A DNA stretch of 7,902 bases from Ruminococcaceae bacterium UBA866 (GTDB lineage Bacteria > Bacillota > Clostridia > Oscillospirales > Ruminococcaceae): contig DBGA01000003.1 of assembly GCA_002295325.1 (NCBI GenBank), positions 3,886 to 11,787 of the forward strand. The letters are read 5' to 3'. Of the stretch, positions 1-5,323 are shown in pieces; positions within the stretch are counted from its first letter, which is position 1, and each line of letters opens with the position of its first letter. The notes under the pieces are model-generated. The model was not told the DNA's origin and ran no database searches. It saw nothing but the letters and a program-made list of their open reading frames with translations. Made by a program: the position numbers and the translations under genes.

Positions 1-883
1 GTGTATAATATTTAAATACATCCTCTGTTGAAGCTTCTGGATGATTTGATGACAGCAAAATGCTTCCCTTATCAAAATAAACAAATAAGCTAATTATGAA
101 TCCCAATGATAAAACAATACACATAATTCGCTGAATATTTTTTTTGTTTTTTAACCATACAAATGCTAATACTGTTGAGACTAATAATATCCAAGCCATC
201 ATTATGGCAAAACGATACGCCTCTAACGGAAGTCCATATAGTTTTTCTGCCATTGCGTCTAAATCTGGCGGTAGTAAATTAATCAAATCTCGAATCTTAT
301 ATAATGGAATATTTGAATAGTTAAGCCTATAAAGTATTTCATTTATAGCAGGGCTTACACAAATTAAAATTAGAGCTAATATTGTATAACCAACAAAACG
401 ATTTTTTAATTTTGAAATTAGTATTCCTATAAAAGTTGCTGTCACAGAAATCAGAAAAATATCAATGATATTCATTATGACGATATTGCTAAGAAATGCT
501 TTAGGAACATCAATATATATATATCCAATGATGGAATAAATCGCAATATTAAATGATGAAATAAGGATACAAGTAATTAATACAAAAAGTTGACTCACCT
601 GAACTATCTTTCCTCGCAATCCGTATGCCTCTAATGTTTCGTAAAAAAATGTATCATTTGTTTTTCTAAAAAACTCATAAGAGATAAAAAGATAGAAAGC
701 GAACAGTGCAAAACAGATATTTCTGATTCGACCAAAGTATATTAACGGCTCACCAGAGAGGGTATTTGTGCAATTGTTCATCAGAAAATAATTAATAATT
801 ACAAGTAGCATTATGTATGGAATAGCACAGTTTATAGTTTTTATAAATAACTTAGACGAATTCAACATAACTTTTAGATTCAT
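1..883 (-). CDS. ABC-2-like permease or membrane protein, 3' end beyond window
   Basis: The frame is open from an ATG at 883 to the left edge, giving 294 residues with no stop, so the gene is partial. A Shine-Dalgarno AAGGGAG (889-895) sits 5 nt before the ATG. The protein shows about seven hydrophobic helices, near residues 18-35, 54-71, 97-122, 132-157, 164-184, 225-244 and 252-270. After the last helix it enters a polar stretch (from about residue 271) that continues out of the window. The helix layout, with a charged loop around residues 72-95, resembles ABC-2-type permease subunits that carry a second domain after a first membrane bundle; this is an impression of fold, not a motif match. 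It follows the exported-protein gene on the same strand, 64 bp away across a hairpin. That place suits an export, self-protection or resistance role, which is inference. An ATPase partner would have to lie left of the window. Confidence is high that it is a real membrane protein and moderate that it is a transporter subunit. Confidence 0.72.
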   Translation of the reverse strand, partial: MNLKVMLNSSKLFIKTINCAIPYIMLLVIINYFLMNNCTNTLSGEPLIYFGRIRNICFALFAFYLFISYEFFRKTNDTFFYETLEAYGLRGKIVQVSQLFVLITCILISSFNIAIYSIIGYIYIDVPKAFLSNIVIMNIIDIFLISVTATFIGILISKLKNRFVGYTILALILICVSPAINEILYRLNYSNIPLYKIRDLINLLPPDLDAMAEKLYGLPLEAYRFAIMMAWILLVSTVLAFVWLKNKKNIQRIMCIVLSLGFIISLFVYFDKGSILLSSNHPEASTEDVFKYYT

Positions 884-902
884 AGTGTCTCCCTTCATAA
901 GA

Positions 903-939
903 TAATCTATTGTGCGTCATTTAGACGCACAATAGATTA
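903..939 (-). terminator. Perfect 16-bp hairpin between exported-protein gene and permease
   Basis: The arms at 903-918 and 924-939 are exact reverse complements (16 bp) around a 5-nt loop. The hairpin starts 8 bp after the stop codon of the exported-protein gene and ends 19 bp before the permease start. On the minus strand it is not followed by a clean run of T (TCTTATG), so it is a poor classical terminator. It is more likely a partial terminator, or an mRNA-stabilising or processing structure, that sets a high ratio of upstream small-protein transcript to downstream permease transcript. A role on the plus strand is unlikely because no plus-strand gene ends here. Confidence 0.55.
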
Positions 940-947
940 GTTATAGA

Positions 948-1313
948 TTAAACTGAAATTGTTATTGTACCCCATTGTATTATGCCACGCCAATTACCTG
1001 TAGTTGATGATGATTGACTAGTCTCGCTAAAATCATCACCAGCGTATATCCTTTTCTTAATCATCACGCCTTGTTTACTATGTTCTACAGTGAATTGAGC
1101 TCCAGATGAAGGAGCTTTGTCACTAATATATCCATAAGCATGACAATAATCTCCAGGGCCTACCCAACGTGTATGTGAATTTGTCGCACTAGCTAAATTA
1201 CTGGTGGTATCCTCTGCAAACGGCGTAATACCATCTGCAAAGACACTTGTGCTCATAGAAACCAGCATAGTAATTGCTACAACTGATAAAATAATCTTTT
1301 TAGCAAATTTCAT
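948..1313 (-). CDS. Small exported protein of unknown family (bacteriocin-like context)
   Basis: This encodes 121 residues from the ATG at 1313. A longer reading from GTG at 1325 is possible, but that GTG lies inside the Shine-Dalgarno GAGGTGG (1322-1328), which is 8 nt before the ATG, so the ATG is chosen. The N-terminus is a classical Sec signal peptide: a MKFAKK basic start, a hydrophobic core (about residues 7-20), then a likely cleavage after SVFA (residues 20-23). The mature part is about 95-98 residues, rich in Ser, Thr and Gly, with a single Cys and aromatic/Gly-rich segments such as RWVGPGDYCHAYGY and GNWRGIIQWGTITISV, suggesting a small beta-rich secreted protein. I recognise no family. 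It sits directly after the truncated agrB gene (25 bp between stop and ATG) and before a permease-like gene. That layout recalls bacteriocin-like operons with a secreted peptide followed by an immunity or export membrane protein. The effector role is inference from context only. Confidence 0.78.
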   Translation of the reverse strand: MKFAKKIILSVVAITMLVSMSTSVFADGITPFAEDTTSNLASATNSHTRWVGPGDYCHAYGYISDKAPSSGAQFTVEHSKQGVMIKKRIYAGDDFSETSQSSSTTGNWRGIIQWGTITISV

Positions 1314-1338
1314 TTTATTAACCACCTCAATTTTTATT

Positions 1339-1659
1339 TTATATTACATATTCATCTGGGCATAGGCTCCAAAAGGTAAGTGTCGCTACTGCAATACCAC
1401 ATGAGCATAGGAAACATACAGTATTTGATTTGGCATGATGCCCATCGGCATATGTTCTGAGCTTTTGATAGAATAGATGAAACACAATGATATCTAAAAC
1501 TCTGCCGAATAATATTCCAATGAGAACTGCCACGCTAAGATGAAGCATTTTGTACATTGCGGAATTAATTCCAAATGTTACGATTTCCTCCTGCTGCTCA
1601 TCCGCAATATGGTTGCGGAGGAGCACACCGGTAATTTTTTTAGCTACTGATTTCATCAT
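1339..1659 (-). CDS. agrB: AgrB-like peptide-processing membrane protease, C-terminally truncated
   Basis: AgrB is the integral membrane cysteine protease that cuts the C-terminal tail off AgrD and forms the cyclic thiolactone signal. This 106-residue protein matches the N-terminal half of the family: an N-terminal AKKIT...LRNHIADEQQEE segment, a hydrophobic helix (about 40-63), the RTYADGHHAK motif (68-77) and a second helix (about 82-98). The catalytic pair of S. aureus AgrB is His77 and Cys84; here His75 and Cys82 have the same spacing. Family members are usually about 190-200 residues, so roughly the last half, with the later membrane helices, is missing. The frame stops at 1339-1341 and the ribosome-binding site of the next gene follows at once, leaving no room for a remnant. 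Start ATG 1659 (or the adjacent ATG 1656) is preceded by AGGAAG (1665-1670), inside the end of agrD. The TAATG overlap implies translational coupling. Whether the half-protein still processes AgrD is unknown. Confidence 0.85.
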   Translation of the reverse strand: MMKSVAKKITGVLLRNHIADEQQEEIVTFGINSAMYKMLHLSVAVLIGILFGRVLDIIVFHLFYQKLRTYADGHHAKSNTVCFLCSCGIAVATLTFWSLCPDEYVI

Positions 1660-1811
1660 TAAAACTTCCTAAGACTTTTAACAGCATCCGGTAATTTAGG
1701 CTGATGATCCCACCAAACGCAAGCTGTGTTCGCATTTTGTTTTGCATTTCTCACTACTAATTTCACAACTTGTTTTAGGATCATATTTTTTAAAGTTTTC
1801 TTGTTTTCCAT
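1659..1811 (-). CDS. agrD: AgrD-type cyclic thiolactone autoinducer precursor
   Basis: A 50-residue frame that reads as a complete AgrD. It has an N-terminal basic/hydrophobic amphipathic segment (about residues 6-22, with LKNMILKQVVKLVV), then NANTACVWWD, then a tail HQPKLPDAVKSLRKF. In known AgrD proteins a Cys closes a five-residue thiolactone ring with the residue just before the conserved charged tail. Here that predicts Cys31-Val-Trp-Trp-Asp35 with cleavage before His36. This lines up with the C. perfringens peptide (ring CLWFT, tail beginning HQP). The gene precedes agrB and its TAA overlaps the agrB ATG by one base; the usual order in other agr loci is agrB then agrD. ATG 1811 gives the family's usual short N-terminus. 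An in-frame ATG at 1832 would add seven residues. Neither has a strong Shine-Dalgarno; GAGAG lies upstream of 1811. A promoter is visible upstream at 1856-1884. Confidence 0.9.
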   Translation of the reverse strand: MENKKTLKNMILKQVVKLVVRNAKQNANTACVWWDHQPKLPDAVKSLRKF

Positions 1812-1855
1812 AACTTTTACATTCTCTCTCATATTCTTTAGCTTTTGCTATCTTG

Positions 1856-1884
1856 AGTGTATATTTTATTTATACTTTTTTCAA
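1856..1884 (-). promoter_or_regulatory. Promoter for the agrD-agrB cluster
   Basis: On the minus strand, -35 TTGAAA (1879-1884) and -10 TACACT (1856-1861) are separated by exactly 17 bp. They match the sigma-A consensus at 5/6 and 4/6 positions. The predicted start of transcription is near 1849, leaving a leader of about 38 nt before ATG 1811. A start near 1849 still includes the alternative ATG 1832. The direct repeat at 1894-1923 ends 9 bp upstream of the -35 box, a position typical for an activator. Confidence 0.6.
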
Positions 1885-1893
1885 CCATTTTCC

Positions 1894-1923
1894 TCAAACG
1901 CCTTGATTTTGGCGTCAAACGCC
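1894..1923. promoter_or_regulatory. Direct repeat, LytTR/AgrA-type operator architecture
   Basis: TCAAACGCC occurs exactly at 1894-1902 and 1915-1923 (GGCGTTTGA on the minus strand), separated by 12 bp, so the half-sites repeat every 21 bp or two helical turns. AgrA and other LytTR-domain response regulators bind pairs of about 9-bp direct repeats with 12-13 bp between them, just upstream of a -35 box. The spacing here fits, although the repeat sequence differs from the S. aureus AgrA site. The distal copy also takes part in a short palindrome, TTGGCG-TCAAA-CGCCAA (1909-1925), so a dimeric repressor site is the alternative. The pair lies between the -35 boxes of two divergent promoters. Confidence 0.55.
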
Positions 1924-1927
1924 AATT

Positions 1928-1956
1928 TTGACAAAAAAAGAGCCGAAATTTAAAAA
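1928..1956 (+). promoter_or_regulatory. Possible promoter for the lysin gene
   Basis: On the plus strand a perfect -35 TTGACA (1928-1933) is followed after 17 bp by TAAAAA (1951-1956), a 4/6 match to TATAAT. The predicted start is near 1963, giving a long leader of about 230 nt before the TTG start at 2195. The -35 box is only 4 bp from the direct repeat at 1915-1923. No better promoter is visible closer to the gene; the two GTTTACAA copies at 2094-2101 and 2120-2127 have no convincing -10 partner. Confidence 0.4.
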
Positions 1957-1964
1957 TCCTTTTG

Positions 1965-2037
1965 GCTTCGTTAAAATGATTTATTGAGAATTCAAATATT
2001 CACATAATATTTTTTCTTAACATTTTGCGAACGAAGC
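1965..2037. repeat. Long-spaced inverted repeat in the lysin leader
   Basis: GCTTCGTTAAAATG (1965-1978) is matched by CATTTT-gcg-AACGAAGC (2021-2037). The 8-bp and 6-bp paired blocks are interrupted only by a 3-nt bulge, and about 42 nt of AT-rich sequence lies between the arms. Its left end falls about 2 nt after the predicted plus-strand transcription start, so it could fold at the 5' end of the lysin mRNA. It could also be the ends of a decayed short mobile element. There is no T run after it and no sign of a transposase. Confidence 0.4.
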
Positions 2038-2181
2038 AGTTTATCAATCTGTCCCCCCTGGCCTGGATATTTCTTTATCTTCTCCATTCTATTGTTTACA
2101 ACCTATTCACAAATTTCACGTTTACAAATTAACCTTTTCTCTCTTTTTACCAATTGAGATTCATAAATACCGAAAAGCTGT

Positions 2182-2187
2182 AAGGAG
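2182..2187 (+). promoter_or_regulatory. Ribosome-binding site fixing the TTG start of the lysin
   Basis: AAGGAG lies 7 nt before TTG 2195-2197. It is much stronger than anything before the next in-frame ATG (2228), so the TTG start is preferred. Confidence 0.7.
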
Positions 2188-2194
2188 TGACCGT

Positions 2195-2899
2195 TTGAAG
2201 CAATTAAAAAAAGAAAAAAGAATTAAAATGAGATTTCAAAGAATCAGCAATTTCACACAGCAATATCGCTCAGATTCGACATGGTTTAGCTTAACCTTGT
2301 CGGTATCCGTGGCGAGCATGAACTCAATTAAGCTGCAAACAAGCGACCAGCCTTACTACTTGAATTACAGAACACGTAACAGAGGAAAAGATTGGCTATC
2401 CTATGTACTTAGCACCAGCACAGCGGACTTTGCGGGCTGGAAAGGTTATCCTGTTACAGCTCTCGAAATTCAGATGTTCAACAGCAGTGGTAAAAGACTA
2501 TTTGAGAAATATATCGTCATGTACCGTGCTAAGGTAGCTGGTGATTGGCTAAGCTGGGTTAGTAATGCGAGTCTTGACATCATGGAAGAAATTCAATATG
2601 AGCAAAGCTTGGGTGGTTCGTTGGACGGCGCATCAACCTTTTCAGGCTGGGAAAGCAAAGGCGATATTCAAGCAATTGATATCAGAATTTATAAGGATAA
2701 CGGCACGACTACAGGCGAAATTTTTCCTCCAAACGTAGATTTTACCCAACAGTACCGCACCAATACTACATGGATGAACTTGACCTCTGCGGTAACAGTA
2801 GCAAGCTTGAATTCCATTAGACTGCAAAGCAGGAATAAACCATTTTATCTCAAATACAGAACAAGAAACCGTGGAAAAGGCTTGCTTCCTTTATATTGA
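2195..2899 (+). CDS. N-terminal fragment of the lysin: wall-binding modules only
   Basis: This encodes 234 residues from TTG 2195, with AAGGAG 7 nt upstream. It holds one complete module (about residues 20-182) and the first part of a second, then leaves frame and ends GLLPLY at a premature TGA. Each module has two half-repeats. The first contains YxxxYRTRNRGKxWL...DFAGWKGYPVTALEIQ, and the second MYRxKVAGxWLSWVSN...FSGWESKGDIQAIDIR. The repeated W, G, Y and I(E/D)I(R/Q) pattern resembles clostridial ChW repeats, which attach proteins to the cell wall or surface. The fragment has no catalytic residues. If translated it would be at most a wall-binding peptide. A helix-breaking basic N-terminus (MKQLKKEKRIKMRF) precedes the first module; it is not followed by a hydrophobic core, so Sec export is not predicted. 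Confidence 0.7.
   Translation: MKQLKKEKRIKMRFQRISNFTQQYRSDSTWFSLTLSVSVASMNSIKLQTSDQPYYLNYRTRNRGKDWLSYVLSTSTADFAGWKGYPVTALEIQMFNSSGKRLFEKYIVMYRAKVAGDWLSWVSNASLDIMEEIQYEQSLGGSLDGASTFSGWESKGDIQAIDIRIYKDNGTTTGEIFPPNVDFTQQYRTNTTWMNLTSAVTVASLNSIRLQSRNKPFYLKYRTRNRGKGLLPLY
2252..2740 (+). repeat. Lysin wall-binding module 1
   Basis: This is the first of three tandem 163-residue units, 489 bp long and starting at the FTQQYR motif. It is intact and ends in the linker GEIFPP. It contains two ChW-like half-repeats. Confidence 0.7.
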
Positions 2900-3231
2900 G
2901 CACAAACAATACCGACTTTGCGGGTTGGAAAGGCTATCCCGTTACAGGTCTTGAAATTCAATTGTATGCTAACAACGGTACAAGACTATTTGATACTCAC
3001 GCTGTTATGTATCGTTCTAAGGTCGCGGGGGAATGGTTAAGCTAGGTCAGCAATGTTTCGCTTGATATCATGGAAAGACTTCAAGTTCAAAACAACTTAG
3101 GCGGAACTTTAGATGGGACATCGACCTTTTCGGGTTGGGAAAGCAAAGGCGATATCCAAGCAATAGATATCAGAGTTTTTGAAAATGTTGGTACTTCTAC
3201 AGGTGAATTGCCGCCACCAGTTACAGCTGAT
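2741..3231 (+). repeat. Lysin wall-binding module 2, carrying both inactivating lesions
   Basis: The second tandem unit starts at FTQQYRTNTTW. It is 491 bp long instead of a multiple of three because one base is lost near 2885. A Trp codon is also TAG at 3043. The linker is GELPPP. The rest of the unit is as well conserved as its neighbours. Confidence 0.7.
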
Positions 3232-5052
3232 TTTGCTCAACAATATCGTGCTGACTCAACATGGCTAAACCTTACTCCATCTATAGATGTATTAAGTATG
3301 AACTCGCTTAAGCTTCAGACAAAAAACAAACCGTTCTATTTGAAATATAGAACAAGCAACAGGGGAAAAGGTTGGTTAGACTATGTATTAAGTACAAGCA
3401 CAACAGATTTCGCAGGATGGAAAGGTTACCCTGTTACAGCACTCGAAATTCAGCTCTTTGCTAACAATGGGACTAGACTTTTTGATACCCACGCTGTTAT
3501 GTATCGCTCTAAGGTTGCAGGTGAGTGGCTAAGCTGGGTAAGTAATGTCGACCTTGAAATTATGCAGAGATTACAGCTTGAGAACAACCTCGGCGGTGCA
3601 CTTGATGCAGATTCAACCTTTTCGGGCTGGGAAAGTAAGGGCGATATTCAAGCAATTGAAATCAGGCTTTTTGAAAATGTGGGAGCTTCTACTGGAGAAC
3701 TCCCACCAGCTTCTCCGAGTGAAGATTTTGAAATTCCAAATAATCCTAACAATCCAAACGGATTGCGAATTTACATTGATGCGGGACATGGCGGAAAAGA
3801 TTCAGGCGCATGTAACGGAAGCTATTATGAGAAACATTATACCCTACAATTGTCCCTACTACAAAAGCAATACTTTGAACAGGCAGGATATAATGTAACA
3901 CTGTCTAGAGATGTGGATTGTTTTGTTGATAACAGTTTTAAAGCTAGTCAAGCGAACAAAGTGAATGCAGACTTGTATATCGCTAACCACATCAACTCCG
4001 TTGAAGCTACCAGCCCTAATGGTGTTGAGGTATATTATCAAGTAAATCCTGCGTTTACAGCAAAGGGTAAAGCTGTCGCACAAAAAGCAGTGGCTAATTT
4101 AAGTACAATATTCAACAGTCGTGGCATAAAGACAAGAACACAAGATGATGGCAGAGACTATTACTGCGTTTTGAGAGAAACAAGAATGCCCGCATTGCTA
4201 ATTGAGCATGGATTTATCTCAAACATTCAAGACCTTGCCAAGCTGAATGATGGGTCAAATATTGTCGCTATGGCAAAGGCTGTTGTTAAAGCTGTTTGTG
4301 ATACCGTGCCGAACACAACCAAACCACAAGATAATCATAAGAACGAATATCTTAATTGGGCAAATGCGGAATCTTTATCTTCAAAGTTAGAAACCCAAGT
4401 TAAAAAGGATATTGCTCTTATAACTGACCTCAAATCAAAATATTCGCCTAAGCAAGCCATTGATATAGTACTTGACCATGACAGCATAATCACAGATATT
4501 TGTAACCAATATAAATTTCCTAAATGCATGGTTCAATCAATTCTGTTGCGGGAGTCATATTATTTTGGTTTTGAGGACGACGTAAAGGACAGCGTAGTTA
4601 TGGCATCATATTATTATGATAAGGCTATCGAAGCATGGTTGGATTTGCCTCTTTGGCAACAAATTATTACACCGCAACCTGAAATAGTTATAGGGTATGA
4701 ACATGACAGTAGCACTGGAGTAGGACAAATATTTGCCAAGACTGCAATAAAGGCTCATAACAGCGCTGTTGTTAATGGTATAAAAGGTGGACGAGTATAT
4801 GATATTGATAATCTTGCTGATTTAAAGGAATTTTGGTTTAAACTTAAGGATGATGACGAATTTAACATCGAGTATTTATGTTTAGTTCTAATCTATGAAG
4901 CCTTTAATCTAGGTTATTCAAAAGAATATTTTAACTACAATGATAATCAGATAAAAATGGTTTTCACAAAATATCTGGGAACTTATAGTTCTGTTTCCGA
5001 ATATAGCCTTGCAAAGAATAATTTATTCACTATATTTAACGAATACAAATAA
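3070..5052 (+). CDS. C-terminal lysin fragment: N-acetylmuramoyl-L-alanine amidase plus lysozyme-like domain
   Basis: This open frame gives 660 residues from ATG 3070. That ATG follows the TAG at 3043 and has no Shine-Dalgarno, so expression would need readthrough, re-initiation or a repaired upstream part. It contains the end of module 2 (1-48), module 3 (about 55-217), an Asn/Pro linker, then Amidase_3 (about 232-415). The zinc-amidase signatures are IDAGHGGKDSGA (His240), the conserved Glu254, ANHIN (His307) and LIEHGFISN (catalytic Glu379). This family cuts the lactyl-amide bond between MurNAc and L-Ala of the stem peptide. The C-terminal part (about 470-640) looks like a lysozyme or lytic-transglycosylase fold, with a candidate catalytic Glu495 in ILLRESYYFG and the motif DSSTGVGQIFAKTA (546-559), comparable to the GLMQI-type motif. 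All key residues are intact, so the catalytic half could still be active. Confidence 0.8.
   Translation: MERLQVQNNLGGTLDGTSTFSGWESKGDIQAIDIRVFENVGTSTGELPPPVTADFAQQYRADSTWLNLTPSIDVLSMNSLKLQTKNKPFYLKYRTSNRGKGWLDYVLSTSTTDFAGWKGYPVTALEIQLFANNGTRLFDTHAVMYRSKVAGEWLSWVSNVDLEIMQRLQLENNLGGALDADSTFSGWESKGDIQAIEIRLFENVGASTGELPPASPSEDFEIPNNPNNPNGLRIYIDAGHGGKDSGACNGSYYEKHYTLQLSLLQKQYFEQAGYNVTLSRDVDCFVDNSFKASQANKVNADLYIANHINSVEATSPNGVEVYYQVNPAFTAKGKAVAQKAVANLSTIFNSRGIKTRTQDDGRDYYCVLRETRMPALLIEHGFISNIQDLAKLNDGSNIVAMAKAVVKAVCDTVPNTTKPQDNHKNEYLNWANAESLSSKLETQVKKDIALITDLKSKYSPKQAIDIVLDHDSIITDICNQYKFPKCMVQSILLRESYYFGFEDDVKDSVVMASYYYDKAIEAWLDLPLWQQIITPQPEIVIGYEHDSSTGVGQIFAKTAIKAHNSAVVNGIKGGRVYDIDNLADLKEFWFKLKDDDEFNIEYLCLVLIYEAFNLGYSKEYFNYNDNQIKMVFTKYLGTYSSVSEYSLAKNNLFTIFNEYK
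3232..3720 (+). repeat. Lysin wall-binding module 3
   Basis: The third tandem unit starts at FAQQYRADSTW. It is intact, 489 bp long, and leads through a GELPPASPSE linker into the amidase domain. It is clearly similar to module 2 at DNA level but not identical, so the duplication is not recent. Confidence 0.7.
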
Positions 5053-5066
5053 ACACACTATTTTAA

Positions 5067-5109
5067 AAAACATATTGGCACTGCATTTTTTACAGTGCCA
5101 ATATGTTTT
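5067..5109. terminator. Strong bidirectional terminator between convergent genes
   Basis: The 17-bp perfect stem has arms at 5067-5083 and 5093-5109 around a 9-nt loop (CATTTTTTA). The right arm ends in TTTT on the plus strand, and on the minus strand the stem is followed by TTTTTT. It starts 14 bp after the lysin stop and ends 3 bp before the stop of the converging 61-residue gene, so it serves both directions. Confidence 0.9.
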
Positions 5110-5112
5110 GCA

Positions 5113-5298
5113 TCATGGTGCAACTTCTCTAAACTCTTCTATCAAGGCATACCCAAAAATGCAAAACGTAGTGACTATCGCAAAAATTATTATACCTCCT
5201 CCTACTCGCTTAAGCCATCTACGCTTTATAATGGCTCCAATTATATATATAATCGCACCAAGCAAGCAAGTACAACCAGCGATAATAAATAAATCCAA
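5113..5298 (-). CDS. Small two-helix membrane protein, TTG start
   Basis: This encodes 61 residues. The frame is open further upstream to an ATG at 5364, but that lies inside the preceding lipoprotein gene. The strong Shine-Dalgarno AAGGAGG (5306-5312) is 7 nt before TTG 5298, so TTG is taken as the start. The protein has two hydrophobic helices (about residues 2-24 and 33-53) joined by a basic loop KRRWLKR, and ends in an acidic-basic tail, EEFREVAP. The helical-hairpin layout suggests a small accessory subunit or regulator at the membrane. No family is recognised. It follows the lipoprotein stop by 25 bp, so it is very likely co-transcribed with it and ends at the shared terminator. Confidence 0.65.
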   Translation of the reverse strand: MDLFIIAGCTCLLGAIIYIIGAIIKRRWLKRVGGGIIIFAIVTTFCIFGYALIEEFREVAP

Positions 5299-5323
5299 TA
5301 TGAAACCTCCTTTTACCTCTCTA

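Larger units (their letters stand above)
2195..5052 (+). pseudogene. Interrupted two-enzyme cell-wall lysin (wall-binding modules + amidase + lysozyme-like)
   Basis: Repairing two lesions gives one reading frame of about 952 residues. In order it holds a short basic N-terminus with no visible signal peptide, three tandem modules of about 163 residues, a Pro/Asn linker, an Amidase_3 domain and a lysozyme/transglycosylase-like domain. Lesion one is a single-base deletion around 2880-2888. Modules 1 and 3 read GK(D/G)WL at this point, while module 2 shifts frame and hits TGA at 2897-2899. Lesion two is TAG at 3043-3045, where modules 1 and 3 have TGG in the LSW motif. Sequence between and after the lesions still translates into well-conserved module residues in frame, so decay is recent or the lesions include a sequencing error. 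The lack of a signal peptide is like phage endolysins or lysis-released bacteriolysins. The gene is divergent from the agr cluster and ends at a strong terminator. Confidence 0.8.

Noticed and set aside
948..1313. Lactococcin 972-family bacteriocin
   Set aside because: Size and signal peptide are similar, but I could not find the family's characteristic aromatic and Ser/His pattern, so the family name is not assigned.
1314..1325. GTG start adding four residues to the exported protein
   Set aside because: The GTG is part of the GAGGTGG ribosome-binding site that serves the ATG at 1313.
1726..1953. 75-residue plus-strand frame
   Set aside because: It runs antisense to agrD and across its promoter, is Phe-rich low-complexity, and has no ribosome-binding site.
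1941..1967. Minus-strand terminator (AGCC stem followed by a T run)
   Set aside because: The 8-bp stem has a mismatch on that strand, and no minus-strand gene ends there. It also overlaps the proposed plus-strand promoter.
1992..2087. 31-residue minus-strand frame beginning MEKIKKYPGQGGQIDKLL
   Set aside because: Its composition looks protein-like, but it has no usable ribosome-binding site and no known family, and it lies across the lysin leader. It may be a remnant of a former gene but is not supported as a gene.
2879..2899. Programmed frameshift in the lysin
   Set aside because: There is no slippery heptamer. A second, independent stop follows at 3043, and the equivalent sites in modules 1 and 3 are in frame. 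Mutation or sequencing error fits better.
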